Below, piece after piece: positions 10,391 to 22,879 of a DNA stretch of 64,000 nucleotides. Each line of letters begins with the position of its first letter. The stretch's first letter is position 1. Origin of the DNA: Cymbidium sinense (lineage: Eukaryota; Streptophyta; Magnoliopsida; Asparagales; Orchidaceae); the NCBI GenBank assembly GCA_021442155.1, contig CM038215.1, positions 5,914,976 through 5,978,975 on the forward strand. The letters are read 5' to 3'. Below the pieces are notes generated by a model. That model made no database searches, was not told where the DNA came from, and was given only the letters and a program-made list of their open reading frames with translations. The position numbers and the translations under genes were made by a program.

Positions 10391-13300
10391 TTAGGGTTTA
10401 GGTTTAGTTTAAGTTTATTTGGTTTTAGGGTTTTGGTTTATTTTTTAATTTATTTGTTACTTTAGGTTTAGGTTTAGGGTTTATGGTTTAGGGTTAGGGT
10501 TTATGGTTTAGAGTTTAGGGTTTAGGGTTTGGGGTTTATAGTTTAGTATTTTAGGGTTTATTCTTTTAGGGTTTAGAGTTTAGGACTATGGTTTAGAGTT
10601 TAGGACTATGGTTTAAGTGTCTAACGTTTAGGGTATTTTAGGGTTTAGGGTTTAGGGTTTGGGGTTTAGGATTTAGTGTATAATGTGTTTTTCTTTAAAT
10701 TAAGTAGACCAGTAGGTTTAGGTTTATTAAGAATATTTAGTTTATTTTTTATTTATTTTAGTTTACATTATTTTTTATTTTTATTTAAGTTTATTTTTTA
10801 TTTTTATTTAGTTTAGCATATTTATTGTAGGTTTATTTATTTTCGTTTAGGTTTTTTGTTTTAGTTTATTTTTTAGGTTTAGGTTTATTGTTTAGTAGAG
10901 TTTTATTTTTATTTATTTCTCATGTTAAGCTATTATTTTTTATTTTCAGGTTTAAGTTTAGGTTTTTATTTTATTTTTTTAGGTTTAGGTTTTAGGTTTT
11001 TTATTTTAGGTTTATTTTTAAGTTTTATTTTTCAGTTTAAGTTTAGGTTTATTTTTAGTTAATTGTATTTTTTAATTTAGGTTTAGGTTTAGGTTTAGTT
11101 TATTTTAGGTTTTATTTATTTTAGTTTAGCTTATTTTAGTTTAGCTATAAGTTTATTTTATTTTCTTCATTTTTTTATTTTAAGTTTAAGTTTAGTTTAG
11201 GGTTTCAGTTTTATTTTTTTATTTATTTTTAAGTTTTATTTTTAGATTTATTTTTTAGGTTAAGGTTTTTATTTAGTTTTTATTTTGTTTTATTTTTATT
11301 TTATGTTTAGGTTTTTTAATTTTAGGTTTAGTTTTACGGTCTAGGGTTTAGAGTTAGGTTTATTTTTTTTATTTCTTTTAAAATTAAGTAAACTCGCAAG
11401 TTTAGATTTATTTATATTATTTTTAATTATTTTAATTTATTTTATTTTTTTATTTTTATTTAGGTTTATTTTTATTTTTATTTTTATTTAAGTTTGATTT
11501 AGTTTTTATTTTATTTTATTTTTGGTTTATTTTTTATTTTGTTTAGGTTTGTTATTTTTTTAGTTTAGTTTAGGTTATTATTTATTTTATTTGATTTTAG
11601 TTTTTATTTTAGTTTTATTTTCATTTTAAGCTTAGGTTTAGGTTTAGGTTTAGGGAGGTTTAGGTTTTAGCTTGTGTTTTTAATTTATTTTATTTTATTT
11701 ATTTTATTTTTAGGTTTTATTTCATTTAGGTTTAAGTTTTTAGCTTTTTAGGATTTAGGGTTTAAGGTTTAGGGTTAGTTTAGGGTTTAGGGCTTAGGAT
11801 ATAGGATTTAGGGTTTAAGGTTTTGGGTTTTTTTTTTAAATTAAGAAAATCGATAGGTTTAGTTTTATTTATTTATTTATGACTTTTATTTATTTTTATT
11901 TAGTTTATTATAATTATTTTAAGTTTATTCTTTTTTAGTTTAGGTTTTTATTTTAGTTTTTTTTTTAGGTTTTGGTTTAGGTTTTCATTTTATTTTATTA
12001 GGTTTAGGTTTTAGGGTTTTATTTTAAGTTTATTTTTAGGATTTTCTTTTTAGTTTAGGTTTAGGTTTATTTTTAGTTTATTTTATTTTATTTAGTTCAA
12101 GGTTTAGGTTTAGTTTATTTTAGGTTTAGGTTTAGGTTTTATTTATTTTAGTTTAGCATATTTTAGTTAGGTTTCGGCAAATTTTATTTTATTTATTTTA
12201 GGTTTTGTTTTTTTATTTAGTTTATGGTTTATGGTTTTATTTATTATTTATTTTTAGGTTTATTTTTTATGGTTTTGGTTTTTATTTAGTTTATATTTAA
12301 TTTTATTTTAGGTTTATTTTATTTTTATTTTAGTGTTTATTTTTATTTTATTTAGATTTTTATTTTTAGGTTTATTTTAGTTTTAGTTTAGTTTAGGTTT
12401 TTATTTATTTTATTTTAGTTTAGTTTTTATTTTTTATTTTATTTTATTTTTAAGTTTAAGTTTAGATAGGTTTATGTTTAAGTTTAGGTTTTAGTTTAGG
12501 TATTTATTTTAGTTTTTATTTTATTTTATTTAGGTTTAGGGTTTTGTATTTATTTAATTTTTAGGTTTTATTTAGTTTAGGTTTAGGTTTTTAGGTTTTT
12601 AGAGTTTAGGGTTTATGGTTTAGGGTTTACGATTTATGGTTTGGGGTTTAGGGTGTAGGGTTTAGGGTTATAGGGTTTATGGTTTAGGGTTTAGGGTATA
12701 GGGTATGGGGTTTAGGGTTTTAGAGCTTAGGGTTTAAGGTTTAGGGTTTAGGAATTATAGATTTTAGGGTTGTTAGTTTAGGGTTTAGGGCTTGGGTTTT
12801 ATTATTTATTTATTTCTTATCTAGGGATTAAAGTTTAGGGTTAGTTTTATGGTTTAGGGTTTAGTGTTTATAGTTTAGGGTTAGGGTTTAAGGTTTAGGG
12901 TTAGTTTAGAGTTTAGGGTTTTGTAGGGTTAAGGGTTTTAAAAAATAAGTAAACTGGTAAGTTTAAGTTTACTTAGTTTATTTTATATTTTTACATAGGT
13001 TTATTTTTTAGTTAGCTTAGTTTACTTATTTTAAGTTTCTTTATTTTAGTTTTAGTTTTTTATTTTAGTTTATTTTTTGGTTTACATTTATAGTTATTTT
13101 TTTAGTTTAGTTTTATTTTTATTTTATCTTTTAAGTTTAAGTTTTATTATTTTAGGTTTAGGTTTAGGTTTTTATTTTATTTTTTTGGTTTAGGTTTTAA
13201 GTTTTATTTTAGGTTTTATTTTTTTGTTTAGGTTTAGGTTTATTTTTAGATTATTTTATTTTATTTAGTTTAGGTTTAGGTTTAAGTTTAGTTTATTTTA

Positions 13301-15353
13301 GGTTTAGGTTTAGGTTTTATTTATTTTAGTTTAGTTTATTTTAGTTTAGGTTTAGGTTTATTTTACTTTTATTTTAGGTTTAGGTTTAGGTTTTATTTTC
13401 TATTTATTTTTAGGTTTTATTGTTAGGTTTATTGTTTAGGTTTATGTTTTTATTTAGTTTATTCACTTTTTATAAGTTTATTTTATTTTTTTTTACATTT
13501 ACATTTTAGTTTATTTAAGTTTTCATTTTTAAGTTCATTTTATTTTTTAGTTTACTTTTGGTTTTTATTTATTTTATTTTAGTTTAGTTTTTATTTTTAT
13601 TTATTTTATTTTAATTTAGTTTTTATTGTTGATTTTATTTTATTTTTAGGCTTAGGTTTATGTTTATGTTTAGGTTTATGTTTAGGATTTAGTTTAGGTT
13701 CTATTTTATTTTATTTAGGTTTAGGTTTCTTTATTTATTTTATTTTAAGTTTTTATTTAGTTTAGGTTTAGGTTTTTAGGTTTTTACGATTTAGGGTTTA
13801 GGGTTTAGGTTCAGGGTTTTGGTTTTAGTGTTTGGGTTTTAGGGTTGTAGGTTTTAGGGTTTAGGATTTATGGTTTAGGGTTTGGGTTAAGGGTTTTAGG
13901 GTTTAATGTTTAGGGTTTCTGATTTAGGGTTTAGGGTTTTAAAGTTTTTTTTTAGGTTAGAAGGTTTTGAACTTAGGGTTTTAGGTTTTAGGTTTGAAAC
14001 TTTAAACTTTAGGTATGATTTAGGGTTTAGGGTTTAGGGTTTGGTGTTTAGGGTTTCATTTTATTTAGGTTTAGGTTTAGGTTTTGGGTTTAGGGTTTAG
14101 GGTTAGGGTAGTGTTTTAGTTGAGTTTTAGGGTTTAAGGTTTTTAGGGTTTAGGGTTTAAGGTTTAGGGTTTAAGGGTTTTAGGGTTTACGATTTAGGGT
14201 TTAGGCTTTAGGTTTTAGGTTTAAGGTTTATGGTTTAAGGTTTAGGATTTTTTATGGTTTAGGGTTTCGGATTTAGGATTTATGTTTTTTATTTAAATTA
14301 AGTAAACCGATAAGTTTAGGTTTATTTAGTTTATTTTATATTTTATTTAGGTTTAATTTTTTTATTTAGCTTAGTTTATTTATTTTTTATTTATTTATTT
14401 TAGTTTAGGTTTTTTATTTTTGTTTATTTTTTAGGTTTAAGTTAAGGTTTTTATTTCTTTTTTAGTTTAGTATTATTTTTATTTTATTATTTATTTTTAG
14501 GTTTAGGCTTAGGTTTTAAATTTATTTTCTTAGATTTAGGTTTTAGGTTTTTATTTTAGGTTTTACTTTTTAGTTTAGGTTTAGGTTTATTTTTAGTTTG
14601 TTTTGTTTTATGTAGTTTAGGATTAGGTTTAGGTTTAGCTTATTTTAGGTTTAGGTTTATGCTTTATTTTTTTATTTTTAGGTTTTTATTTAGTTTGAAT
14701 TTTATTTTTTTAGGTTTTTTTTATTCTACGTTTAGGTTTTATTTTAATTAGGTTTTTTTAAGTTCATTTTATTTTTTAGTTTAGTTTGTTTTATTTATTT
14801 TATTTTAGTTTAGTTTTTTTATTTTTTATTTTATTTTATTTTTTAGGCTTAGGTTTATATGGGTTTTGGTTTAGGTTTTAGTTTAGGATTTTTTATTATT
14901 TTTTAAATTTTATTTAGGTTTCTTTATTTATTTTCTTTAGGTTTATTAAGTTTAGGTTTAGGTTTTAGGTTTTAGGGTTTAGGGTTTTAGGGTTTTAGTT
15001 TAGGTTTAGGTATAGGTTTGGGGTTTAGTGTTTGGGTTTAGGTTGTAGGTTTTAGGTTTAGTTTAGGGTTTAAGTTTAGATTAGGGTTTTAAGATTTAGG
15101 TTTAAGGTTTTTGAGGTTTAGGGTTCAAGGTTGTAGTGTTTTAGGATTTATGACTTAGGGTTTAGGGTTTAGGGTTACTTTAGGGTTTAGGGTTTAGAAT
15201 TTAGGGTTTGGTGTTTAGAATTTAGGGTTTAAGGTTTATGGTTTCGAGTTTAGGGTTTTAGGGTTTAGGGTTTAGGATTTAGGGTTTTTAGGGTTTAGGG
15301 TTTAGGGTTTAGGGTTTAGGGTTTGTGGTTTTTATTTTTGTTTTTTATTTTAT
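10391..15353 (+). repeat. Telomere-like satellite, several consecutive units
   Basis: Roughly 5 kb of satellite with anchors near 10695, 11380, 11836, 12940 and 14295. Each anchor is followed by a T-rich stretch that ends in a TTTAGGG-rich stretch (10480-10680, 11750-11830, 12600-12930, 13790-14280, 14960-15340). A near-perfect run of about five TTTAGGG units lies at 15293-15331. Spacing between anchors varies from about 0.45 to 1.4 kb, showing unequal deletion of units. A short patch near 13970-14010 contains AAACTTTAAACTTT, the only stretch here that departs clearly from the G/T-rich strand bias. No genes seen. Confidence 0.9.
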
Positions 15354-15780
15354 TTTAATAGAGAACAAATTCAAAGTCCACATTTGTTATTTTTGATTTC
15401 ATCAACCAAGTAACACAAGATGTTTTCTAAGGGACAAGCGACGACTTAGAAAAAAATGAGCATGCATATAGCAAATCAAACACCAAGGATAACTAAAAAC
15501 ATCTCAGTTGTAAAGAAATAATTCCATAAGTAGTAGATCAGATCGATTGTTCTTCAGTTTCTCTGGTTCCAATAAGAACCACCACCACGACTATAACCTT
15601 CGTCGTTCCTCCCCCCTCCAAAACCACCACTGCTCTGACCACCACCTCCATACCCACTACCACCTCCAGATTCCCCCACCGCCACTACGATAACTACCGC
15701 ATCAGCATTCTCCACCATCGCCAGGTCCAGACTTAGCCTTGTTGATGGTGATGTTCTTACCATCAAGGTTCTACCCATTC
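15354..15780 (-). pseudogene. GRP gene fragment 2, best-preserved Gly-rich tail
   Basis: Same segment and orientation as the fragment at 9897-10390. It opens at 15780 within the last RRM strand and closes with a TGA stop at 15554-15556, followed by about 200 bp of 3'UTR to an A-rich edge at about 15354. The last 40 or so codons are still open and give a convincing GRP tail, including GYGGGGQSSGGFGGGRND and the terminus GGGSYWNQRN. Upstream, the RRM-end codons lie in another frame, so at least one frameshift separates them from the tail. The N-terminal RRM and any promoter are absent. It is a repeat component, not a gene. Confidence 0.85.
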
Positions 15781-17117
15781 TTAGGGTTTAGGTTTAGGAT
15801 TAGGTTTATTAGTTTTTAGGGTTTAGGTTTATTTTTCAATTTATTTAGTTACTTTAGGTTTAGGTTTAGGGTTTGGGGTTTAGGGTTTAGGGTCTAGGGT
15901 TTAGGGTTTGGGTTTAAGGTTTAGGGTTTACAATTTAGGGTTTAGGGTTTATGCTTTTAGGGTTTATGGTTTAGGGTTAGGGTTTAGGGTTTTTTAGGGT
16001 TTGAGGTTAAGGGTTGTAGGTTTAGGGTTTAGAGTTTAAGGTTCAGGGTTAAGGATTTAGGGTTTATGGTTTTTTTAAAAAAATTAAGTAAATTGATAAG
16101 TTTATGTTTATTTATTTTATTTGATTTTATTGCTAATTAATTTTAGTTTATTTTATTTTATATTTTTATTTAGGTTTATTTTTTATTTTTATTTAGTTTA
16201 GTTTGTTTATTTTAGATTTATTTATCTTAGTTTAGGTTTTTTATTTTTGTTTATTTTCTAAGTTTAGGTTTAGGTTTAGGTTTAGGTCTATTTTTAGTTT
16301 AGTTTTTTTTTTTTTTTTTTAGGTTTAGGTTTTATTTTTTACTTTTAGGGTTAGGTTTATGTTTTTATTTTATTTTTTTAGTTTTAGGTTTTTATTTTAG
16401 GTTTATTTTTAGGTTTTATTTTATAGTTTAGGTTTTCATTTATTTTTAGTTTGTTTTATGTTATTTAGTTTAGGTTTAAGTTTAGTTTAGTTTATTTTGG
16501 GTTTAGGTTTTGGTTGTATTTATTTTGGTTCAGTTTATTTTAGTTTAGGATTACCTTTATTTTATTTTTATTTTAGGTTTAGTTTTTTTTTTTAGTTTAG
16601 GGTTTAGGTTTTATTTTTTATTTAATTTTAGGTTTTATTTTTAGGTTTATTTTTTAGGTTTAGATTTTTATTTAGTTTTATTTTATGTTTATTTTATTTT
16701 ATTTTAGATTTAGTTTTTTATTTTTTAGGTTTTATTTTTAGTTTAGTTTCTATTTTTATTTATTTTATTTTAGTTTAGTTTTATTTTTTTATTTTGTTTT
16801 CTTTTTAGGTTTTGGTTTAGGTTAGGTTTAGGTTTAGGTTTTAGTTTTATTTTATTCTGGTTTAGCCTTTTTTTATGTTTTATTCTATTTAAGTTTAGGT
16901 TTTTACCTTTTTAGGGTTTATGGTTTAGGGTTTAGGGTTAGTTTAGGGTTTAGGGTTTAGGGTTTAATGTTTGGGGTTTAAGGGTTTAAGGGTTTAGGGT
17001 TTAGAGTTTAGGGTTTCGATTTTTGGGTTTAGGGTTTAGCATTTCAGGGTTTAGGGTTTATAGTTTGGGGTTTAGGGTTTTTAGGTTTTGGGTTTAGGTT
17101 TTAGGTTTAGGGTTAAG
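15781..17117 (+). repeat. Telomere-like satellite unit between GRP fragments 2 and 3
   Basis: A clean 1.34 kb satellite interval bounded by two GRP fragments: a TTTAGGG-rich part, anchor AAATTAAGTAAATTGATAAG near 16081, a T-rich part of about 800 bp, then a TTTAGGG-rich part. With the flanking GRP segment this gives a complete higher-order unit of about 1.8 kb. Confidence 0.9.
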
Positions 17118-17602
17118 GTTTTAGTTAAGAGTAACAAATTTAGATTCAACATTTCTTCTTTTCGATTTCATCAACCAAGCAACACACCAAGTTTTCTAAG
17201 ACATAAGCGATGACATAGATATAAAATGAGCACACATTGAGCAAATGAAAAACCCTAGATAACTAGAATCATCTGAAAAGACACTATTCCATAAGCACCA
17301 GATCTAATCGGTTATTCTTCAATTTCTCCAGTTCCCATCAGAACCACCCCGACCTCTCGAGTAGTCAGATCCATAATCATATCCCCAATCTCTCTCTCCA
17401 CCACCACCACGGTTGTAACCTCCGTCGCTTGTCCTACTTCCATAACCACCACTGATCCGACCACCACCTCGATATCCACCATCACCTCTAGATCCCCCAC
17501 CACCACTGTGAAAACCGTCGCCTCTGCCTTCACCTCCACTGCCAGATCTAGACTGAGCATGGTTGACAATGATGTTCCTGCCCTCAAGGTTCTTCCCAAT
17601 CT
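17118..17602 (-). pseudogene. GRP gene fragment 3
   Basis: Third copy of the GRP segment. On minus it starts at about 17602 beside CCTAAG, reads GKNLEGRNIIVN-like codons at the end of the RRM, then a Gly-rich tail, and stops with TGA at 17319-17321 (frame TGG AGA AAT TGA). The 3'UTR runs to about 17118, where the A-rich edge is shortened compared with other copies. The tail is frameshifted relative to the RRM end: the longest open minus frame is Val/Met-rich because it reads the Gly codons out of phase. Boundaries match the other copies within a few bases. Confidence 0.85.
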
Positions 17603-18931
17603 TAGGGTTTAGGTTTAGGTTTATGTTTACGTTTAGGTTTATTAGGTTTTAGGGTTTAGGTTTATTTTCTAGATTATTTAGTTACTTTAAGTTTAGGTTT
17701 AGGGTTTGGGGTTTAGGGTTTAGGCTTCAGGGTTAGGGTTTAAGGTTTAGGGTTTATAGGTTTTATATTTTATGCTTTTAGAGTTTAGGGTTTAGGATTA
17801 GGGTTTAGGCTTTAGTGTTTAGGCTTTAGGGTTTATGATTTTTAGGGTTTAGGGTTAGTTTAGGGATTAGAGTTGAGGGTTTATGGTTTAGGATTTAGGG
17901 TTTAGGTTTTCATAGTTTAGGGTTTAGGGTTTAAGGTTTAGATTTTAAGGGTTTAGGTTTAAGGGTTTAGGGTTTTTGGTTTAGGATTAGTTTTGAGTTT
18001 AGGTTTAAGGTTTTAGGGTTTAGGTTTAGATTTAGAGTTTAGGATTTAGGGTTAGTTTTGGGGTTTAGAGTTTTGGGTTAGGGTTTTTATTTTTTATTAG
18101 TTCTTTATTTTTTTTCAATTAAGCAAATTGGTAGGTTTAGGTTTATTCAGTTTATTTTCTATTTATTTTAATTTATTTTATTTTTAATTTATATTTATGT
18201 TTATTTTTATTTTTATTTAGTTTAGTTTATTTATTTTATGTTTATTTATTTTAGTTTAGGTTTTTTTATTTTAGTTTATTTTTTAGGTTTAGGTTTATGT
18301 ATATTTTTTTAGTTTAGTTTTAGTTTTATTTTATTTTTTAGGTTTAGGTTTTATTTAAATTTTAAGGTTTTGGTTTAGGTTTTTATTTCATTTTTTTAGG
18401 TTTGGACTTTAGGATTTTATTTTAGGTTTATCTTTAGGTTTTATTTTTTAATTTAGGATTTCATTTATTTATAGTTTATTTTATTTTATTTAGTTTAGGT
18501 TTAGGTTTAGGTTTAGTTTATTTTAGGTTTATGTTTAGGTTTAGGTTTTATTTATTTTAGTTTAGGTTTAGGTTTATTTTATTTTTATTTTAGGTTTAGG
18601 TTTTTTTTAGTTTAGGGTTTAGGTTTTATTTTTTAGTTTTATTTTTAGGTTTAGGTTTTTAATTTGTTTATATTTTATTTTATTTTAGGTTTATTTTATT
18701 TTTATTTTAGGTTTAGTTTTTATTTTATTTAGGTTTTTTTTATTTTTTAGTTTAGTTTAGGTTTTTATTTATTTTATTACAGTTTTGTTTTTATTTTTTT
18801 ATAATAATTTTTTTTAGGTTTAAGTTTAGGTTTTAGTTTTAATTTATTATATTTCTTATTTTATTTAAGTTTAGTTTTTTTTATGTTTTATTTAGTTTAG
18901 GTTTAGGTTTTGAGCTTTTTAGGGTTTAGGA
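17603..18931 (+). repeat. Telomere-like satellite unit interrupted by LINE A
   Basis: TTTAGGG-rich part (17603-18090), anchor CAATTAAGCAAATTGGTAGG near 18116, and a T-rich part to about 18910, ending in TTTTTAGGGTTTAGGA where the LINE 3' end begins. The unit is not completed on the right: satellite resumes only after the LINE, at 24271. Confidence 0.9.
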
Positions 18932-20936
18932 TTTTTTTTGGGAAATTAGAGGAATTTTATTGCCACAAAGAAAAAGTACAAAGTTCTTACAAGGGGTAAA
19001 TCTCTAAAGTAATGCTCAAAGAGCTACAATAACTCTTAAAGAGATAAACCCCCTAACTATTACAATAATATAAGAAAAAAATAATAAAAGGAAAAGCAAA
19101 ACCAAATGAACAATAACAACTGATCCATGTGCGCAACATCAACATCCATTAGGTCCTTTTGATACTAGCAAGATCCACCTACAAGATTAAGAAATCTGCA
19201 ACATAATAATGAAAGGATGAGTACAATTAAGTAAGCATAAAGAGTATGACCAATGTAAAAAAAAGGCTCAGGCTCAGTTACAATCATCTCAAGAAGCAAC
19301 ACTATATGTAAGCATCCAAACTTCTGAAGAAGGGTTATAGTTACAAATAGTGCTGCCAGCCAAAAGAAGATAGAGAGGGAAACATCAAGGAAATCATTAC
19401 CTACATACCTCTTGTAGCCCATTATCCCAAGTCCATCATCCTGCAAGGCTGCAAACTCCTCCAAGCACTAGACATAATAGCCAACCATAAAGCCACCAAA
19501 ATAAATAAGCCCAATAAGCCAGAAAATCAACCAACCATCAGGGACAACAACAGTATAGTAGGAACACCACCAAAGCCACCATCAAAGAGGAATCGTGACA
19601 TCAAAGGGAGCAAGCATCATGACCTTAACAACACAAACCAGAAAAACAAAGACAAAAAAAAACACAAGAGCTCATGTCCTCCATAAGCAAACACGAAAGG
19701 CAACAAGGTTGTCACCCAAATGAGAAAAAGGGAAGCAACAGTAGCCAAGAGAGGAGAACCATAGTAGGAGCAGGCCAACCAGCATGTCACCAATAGAGCA
19801 GGAAAGAAAGGCCAAAATAGCAACCCATCCAACCAACCCAGCCAGCCTAAATAACTAACAAACCCAGCCAGCCAACATAGACTCTCATCCAGCTACCACA
19901 ACAGCAAAAAATCCAAATTAATGAAAAGACCAATTGCATCCATCATGCCAAAACCACCCAAGATAACTAGGAAAAGGGTAGAAGCAAACAACAGCATCCA
20001 CCAAACCCAACCAAAGTAGCATAAATTCTGATCCAGGTAAGGTGAATAGCTAGCCAAAAAAAACAAAAAAGGCAGATCATCACCGACTAAAAGCCATCCA
20101 TCAGAGTAGCAAGTAATAGGAACACCAAAAAATATAGAAGGGGCGATATCAATGAGTGCAAGCATCATAACCATAGCCAAGTTAGTCACCAATACACTAA
20201 ACCAAGTCACCAAATCCTAAAGCAAAACAATAGCCATCAGCCAGCCAACCCAAAATAATAATAAAAATAAAAGCAGTTGCAGCCAAGAGAGGAGGACCAT
20301 TAGATGAAGAGGCCAAAACCACAACCAAAAGAAACAAACCCAAACTACCAAAACTAACCACCAAAACCCAATCCACAAAAATGGAGAAATAATAGTCAAC
20401 ATATAACCTCCACATTGCCAAATCCAATCCAAAATTAGACCACCAGTAGCCCCTCCAATCTGCCACCAATAGAAGTGGATAAACCAGCCAACACAGCCAC
20501 CCAACCAACCAACCTAGCCAGCCAACATAGCTAGCCCACCCAACTAACCAACAAGGCCACCCAGCCAACCACCACAACAATAAAAAATCCAACTCCATTA
20601 AGGAAGCAACCAACTTAGAGATATGGAAAATCTCATATAGAAAATAGTAATAAAATCCACCACCCAAATGAAGGTCACAAAAAACAACCAATCAACAATA
20701 ATCATCCAGCCAGGGAAACATCATCCATCAGGCTGAAAAAACCAAAACAACTTAGACAAAAAAATAAGAACCATGAAGTAGCAACCATCAGGCCAACCCA
20801 AAAGAAAGAGCTCAAAAATAAAACCAAGTATAGGCCTAAGAGTGAAAATAAGCAAATGGCCACAACCCAACAAGGGTTTAACAAAGGGAAACCAAAAGCA
20901 ATGGCTCATCAAAACCAGAAAAAAAAACCAAGAAAA
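18932..20936 (-). other. LINE A 3'UTR, T/G-rich on the sense strand
   Basis: The 2 kb between the end of the RNase H frame and the poly(A) edge has no recognisable domain. On the sense strand it is rich in TGG and TTGG words, so conceptual translation gives Trp/Leu/Phe-rich peptides that mimic membrane proteins in more than one frame. The same composition is shared with 45513-47289 and 51909-52980, supporting a family-specific 3' region rather than coding sequence. Confidence 0.7.
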
Positions 20937-21431
20937 TTATAATCTGAGATAAGGTAATCCTGTGTTATCCAAGTTGACCAAACTGCTTAAAGTTTTAGGC
21001 AAATTTTGATTGTCAAATAAAGTGAAATTAGTTAAGTTCGCACCTAAAGTAGTCAAAAAATTTGCACAAGCATTACCTTCACAAAGGATATGGAAAATTT
21101 TATAACAAACTTGAGAAAGAAGATTTTCAGTATGATTAAGAAGATAAAATAAATAAGCATTTCTTATTATATTAGAGTTTAACATGTCAAAAAGCAAGAA
21201 CGCATCAACATAAATCCAGATGTTGAGGAAACCTTTATTCAAATAAATCTCAATAGCTTTATTGACAGCCATATGCTCAATATAGATAACAGAACAGGCT
21301 TTGAAAGGATAGGAAAAAGCACAAATGGTAGGACCTTTAGAATTCCTGTGAATACCACCACAACCATACTTAGTAGAAGCAATAGAACCATCAGTATTCA
21401 CTTTAATCAAATTTTCTTGGGTTTGATCCAA
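20937..21431 (-). pseudogene. LINE A RNase H domain (C-terminus of ORF2)
   Basis: A 164-residue open frame matching the RNase H domain at the end of ORF2 in plant L1 elements (RVT_3 type). The catalytic acidic residues can be placed: D14 in VNTDGS, E52 in YIEHMAV and D76 in IYVDAF. The GCGGIHRNSKG turn follows the first strand as expected. The C-terminal EGNACANFL motif carries Asn124 where the family usually has Asp. This is the best-preserved part of the element and ends at its own stop, the natural end of ORF2. The rest of ORF2 upstream is broken, so no functional polyprotein is made. Confidence 0.85.
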
Positions 21432-21639
21432 AGGATAATCCTAGCTCATTTATAAGAGTCAACATCAGGCAGAATGATAGCAATTTTTTAGCCTCAAATT
21501 TATAACCTATAAAATGAATGTTACCAATAAGATTGTCATTAACTTGGATTTTTTTCTTTGGTTCTACTAGGATCTTATTATGGCTCATCAGAAGACCATG
21601 ATATTTAGCATCATTTATATCCATCCAGATGAACCAGGT

Positions 21640-22560
21640 AAGGGTAATAGCAACTAGAACTTTGATATGACCTTTCACAGTATTTTGGAAATAGACTTCA
21701 AGATGTTGATATATGGAAAGAGATCCATGAAAGTAGTTGGCATTAAATAAATCATCTTACCATAACCATAATTTAGAAGCAATAGCACCATTGAGAAAAA
21801 CATGATTAACATTTTCAATATGAAAGTAACAATAGCACTTTGAAGGAAAATAAAACCCTTTATTCCAGAGAAAAAAGTCCACAAGAATAAAGTTATTCAA
21901 AATCCTCCAAGCTAACACCAAAGAAGAAATGGGAATGATATTGTTCCGAAGTTTAATGAAAACATTAAAGGAGTTTTATTTATCTCTAATAAAATTCCAA
22001 ACCTCTTTAAGAACAAAATCACCATTGTAAGAAAGCTTAAAGAGAATTTGGTTAGGTTTGTTAAGATATTTCTAAAGTTATCTAAAAGAGAAATAGGTAT
22101 ATAATTCTCAAGTTTATTTTCATTCCAAGTGTTCTTATGCCAGAAAGAGTTAACTTTAATAGGTGCAGTAGTGTGGGTAGATAAAAGAGAATCAATAGAC
22201 CCATTGCCAATCCAATTGTCTTACCAAAAGAAAGAACGACCAGAATGAATACCCCAACATATTAAGGGTTCAACAACCCATTTTATGGAGCAAAGCCTTT
22301 TCCAAACTGGTGAGTCACCAAATTTATAAGCACAGATAAGAGGGTGTTTACCTTGGAAATAGTTTTCATCATAAAATTAGCCCAAAGGCTATCATTCTTT
22401 CTAAAATTCCACCAGAGCTTATGAGAGAAGGCATTAATAACTTCATGAATTGGTTTGCAACTGAGGCCACCTTCACCCAAAGGACCACAACATTTATTCC
22501 AGGAAGTCCAATGCATTCTTTTAGTAGAATTATTGGATCCCAAACTTTATTACAAGCGAT
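21640..22560 (-). pseudogene. LINE A zinc-binding region between RT and RNase H
   Basis: Broken minus-strand reading frames contain the pieces normally found between RT and RNase H in plant LINEs. Upstream there is a GSPVWKRLCS-like stretch and a FW..NWIGNG motif (about 22340-22190). Then comes the zf-RVT-like part with cysteine and histidine codons near the FHIENVNHVF stretch (about 21830-21790) and a WFIWMDINDAKYHG connector (about 21640-21590). Several frame changes separate these blocks. Assignment rests on order and on these short matches. Confidence 0.65.
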
Positions 22561-22879
22561 CAATTCGATAAGAGTAGCATTAGTGGGATAATAGTTTGAA
22601 TCAAATAAAGTGGCATTGAATTGAGTGCTTTTAAGAATAGTGAGCCTACCACCAAAGGAAAGTAAATGAAATTCCTAAATAGAAATTTTATTTTAAATTT
22701 TATTGAATTAACTCATCAAAAATATGGGATCATTTTGGACATTTAAAAAGAGGTACTTAAGAGGAAGGTGTTGACCTTTAAAGTTAGGGATATGAATGAT
22801 TCGATTAATTTTATTATTGGAGATGCTTGAAGATGTAATAAAATAGGTTTTGTTTTCATTGGTAGATATACCACTTTCT

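Noticed and set aside
10189..10401. Thr/Pro-rich + frame
   Set aside because: Complement of the GRP Gly-rich tail; the real sense is minus, as shown by the RRM end, the tail and the DGNWRN stop.
20197..20691. Trp/Leu-rich minus-strand frame resembling a membrane protein
   Set aside because: Lies in the T/G-rich 3'UTR of LINE A; overlapping frames give equally Trp-rich peptides, and the LINEs at 45513 and 51909 show the same effect. Composition artefact.
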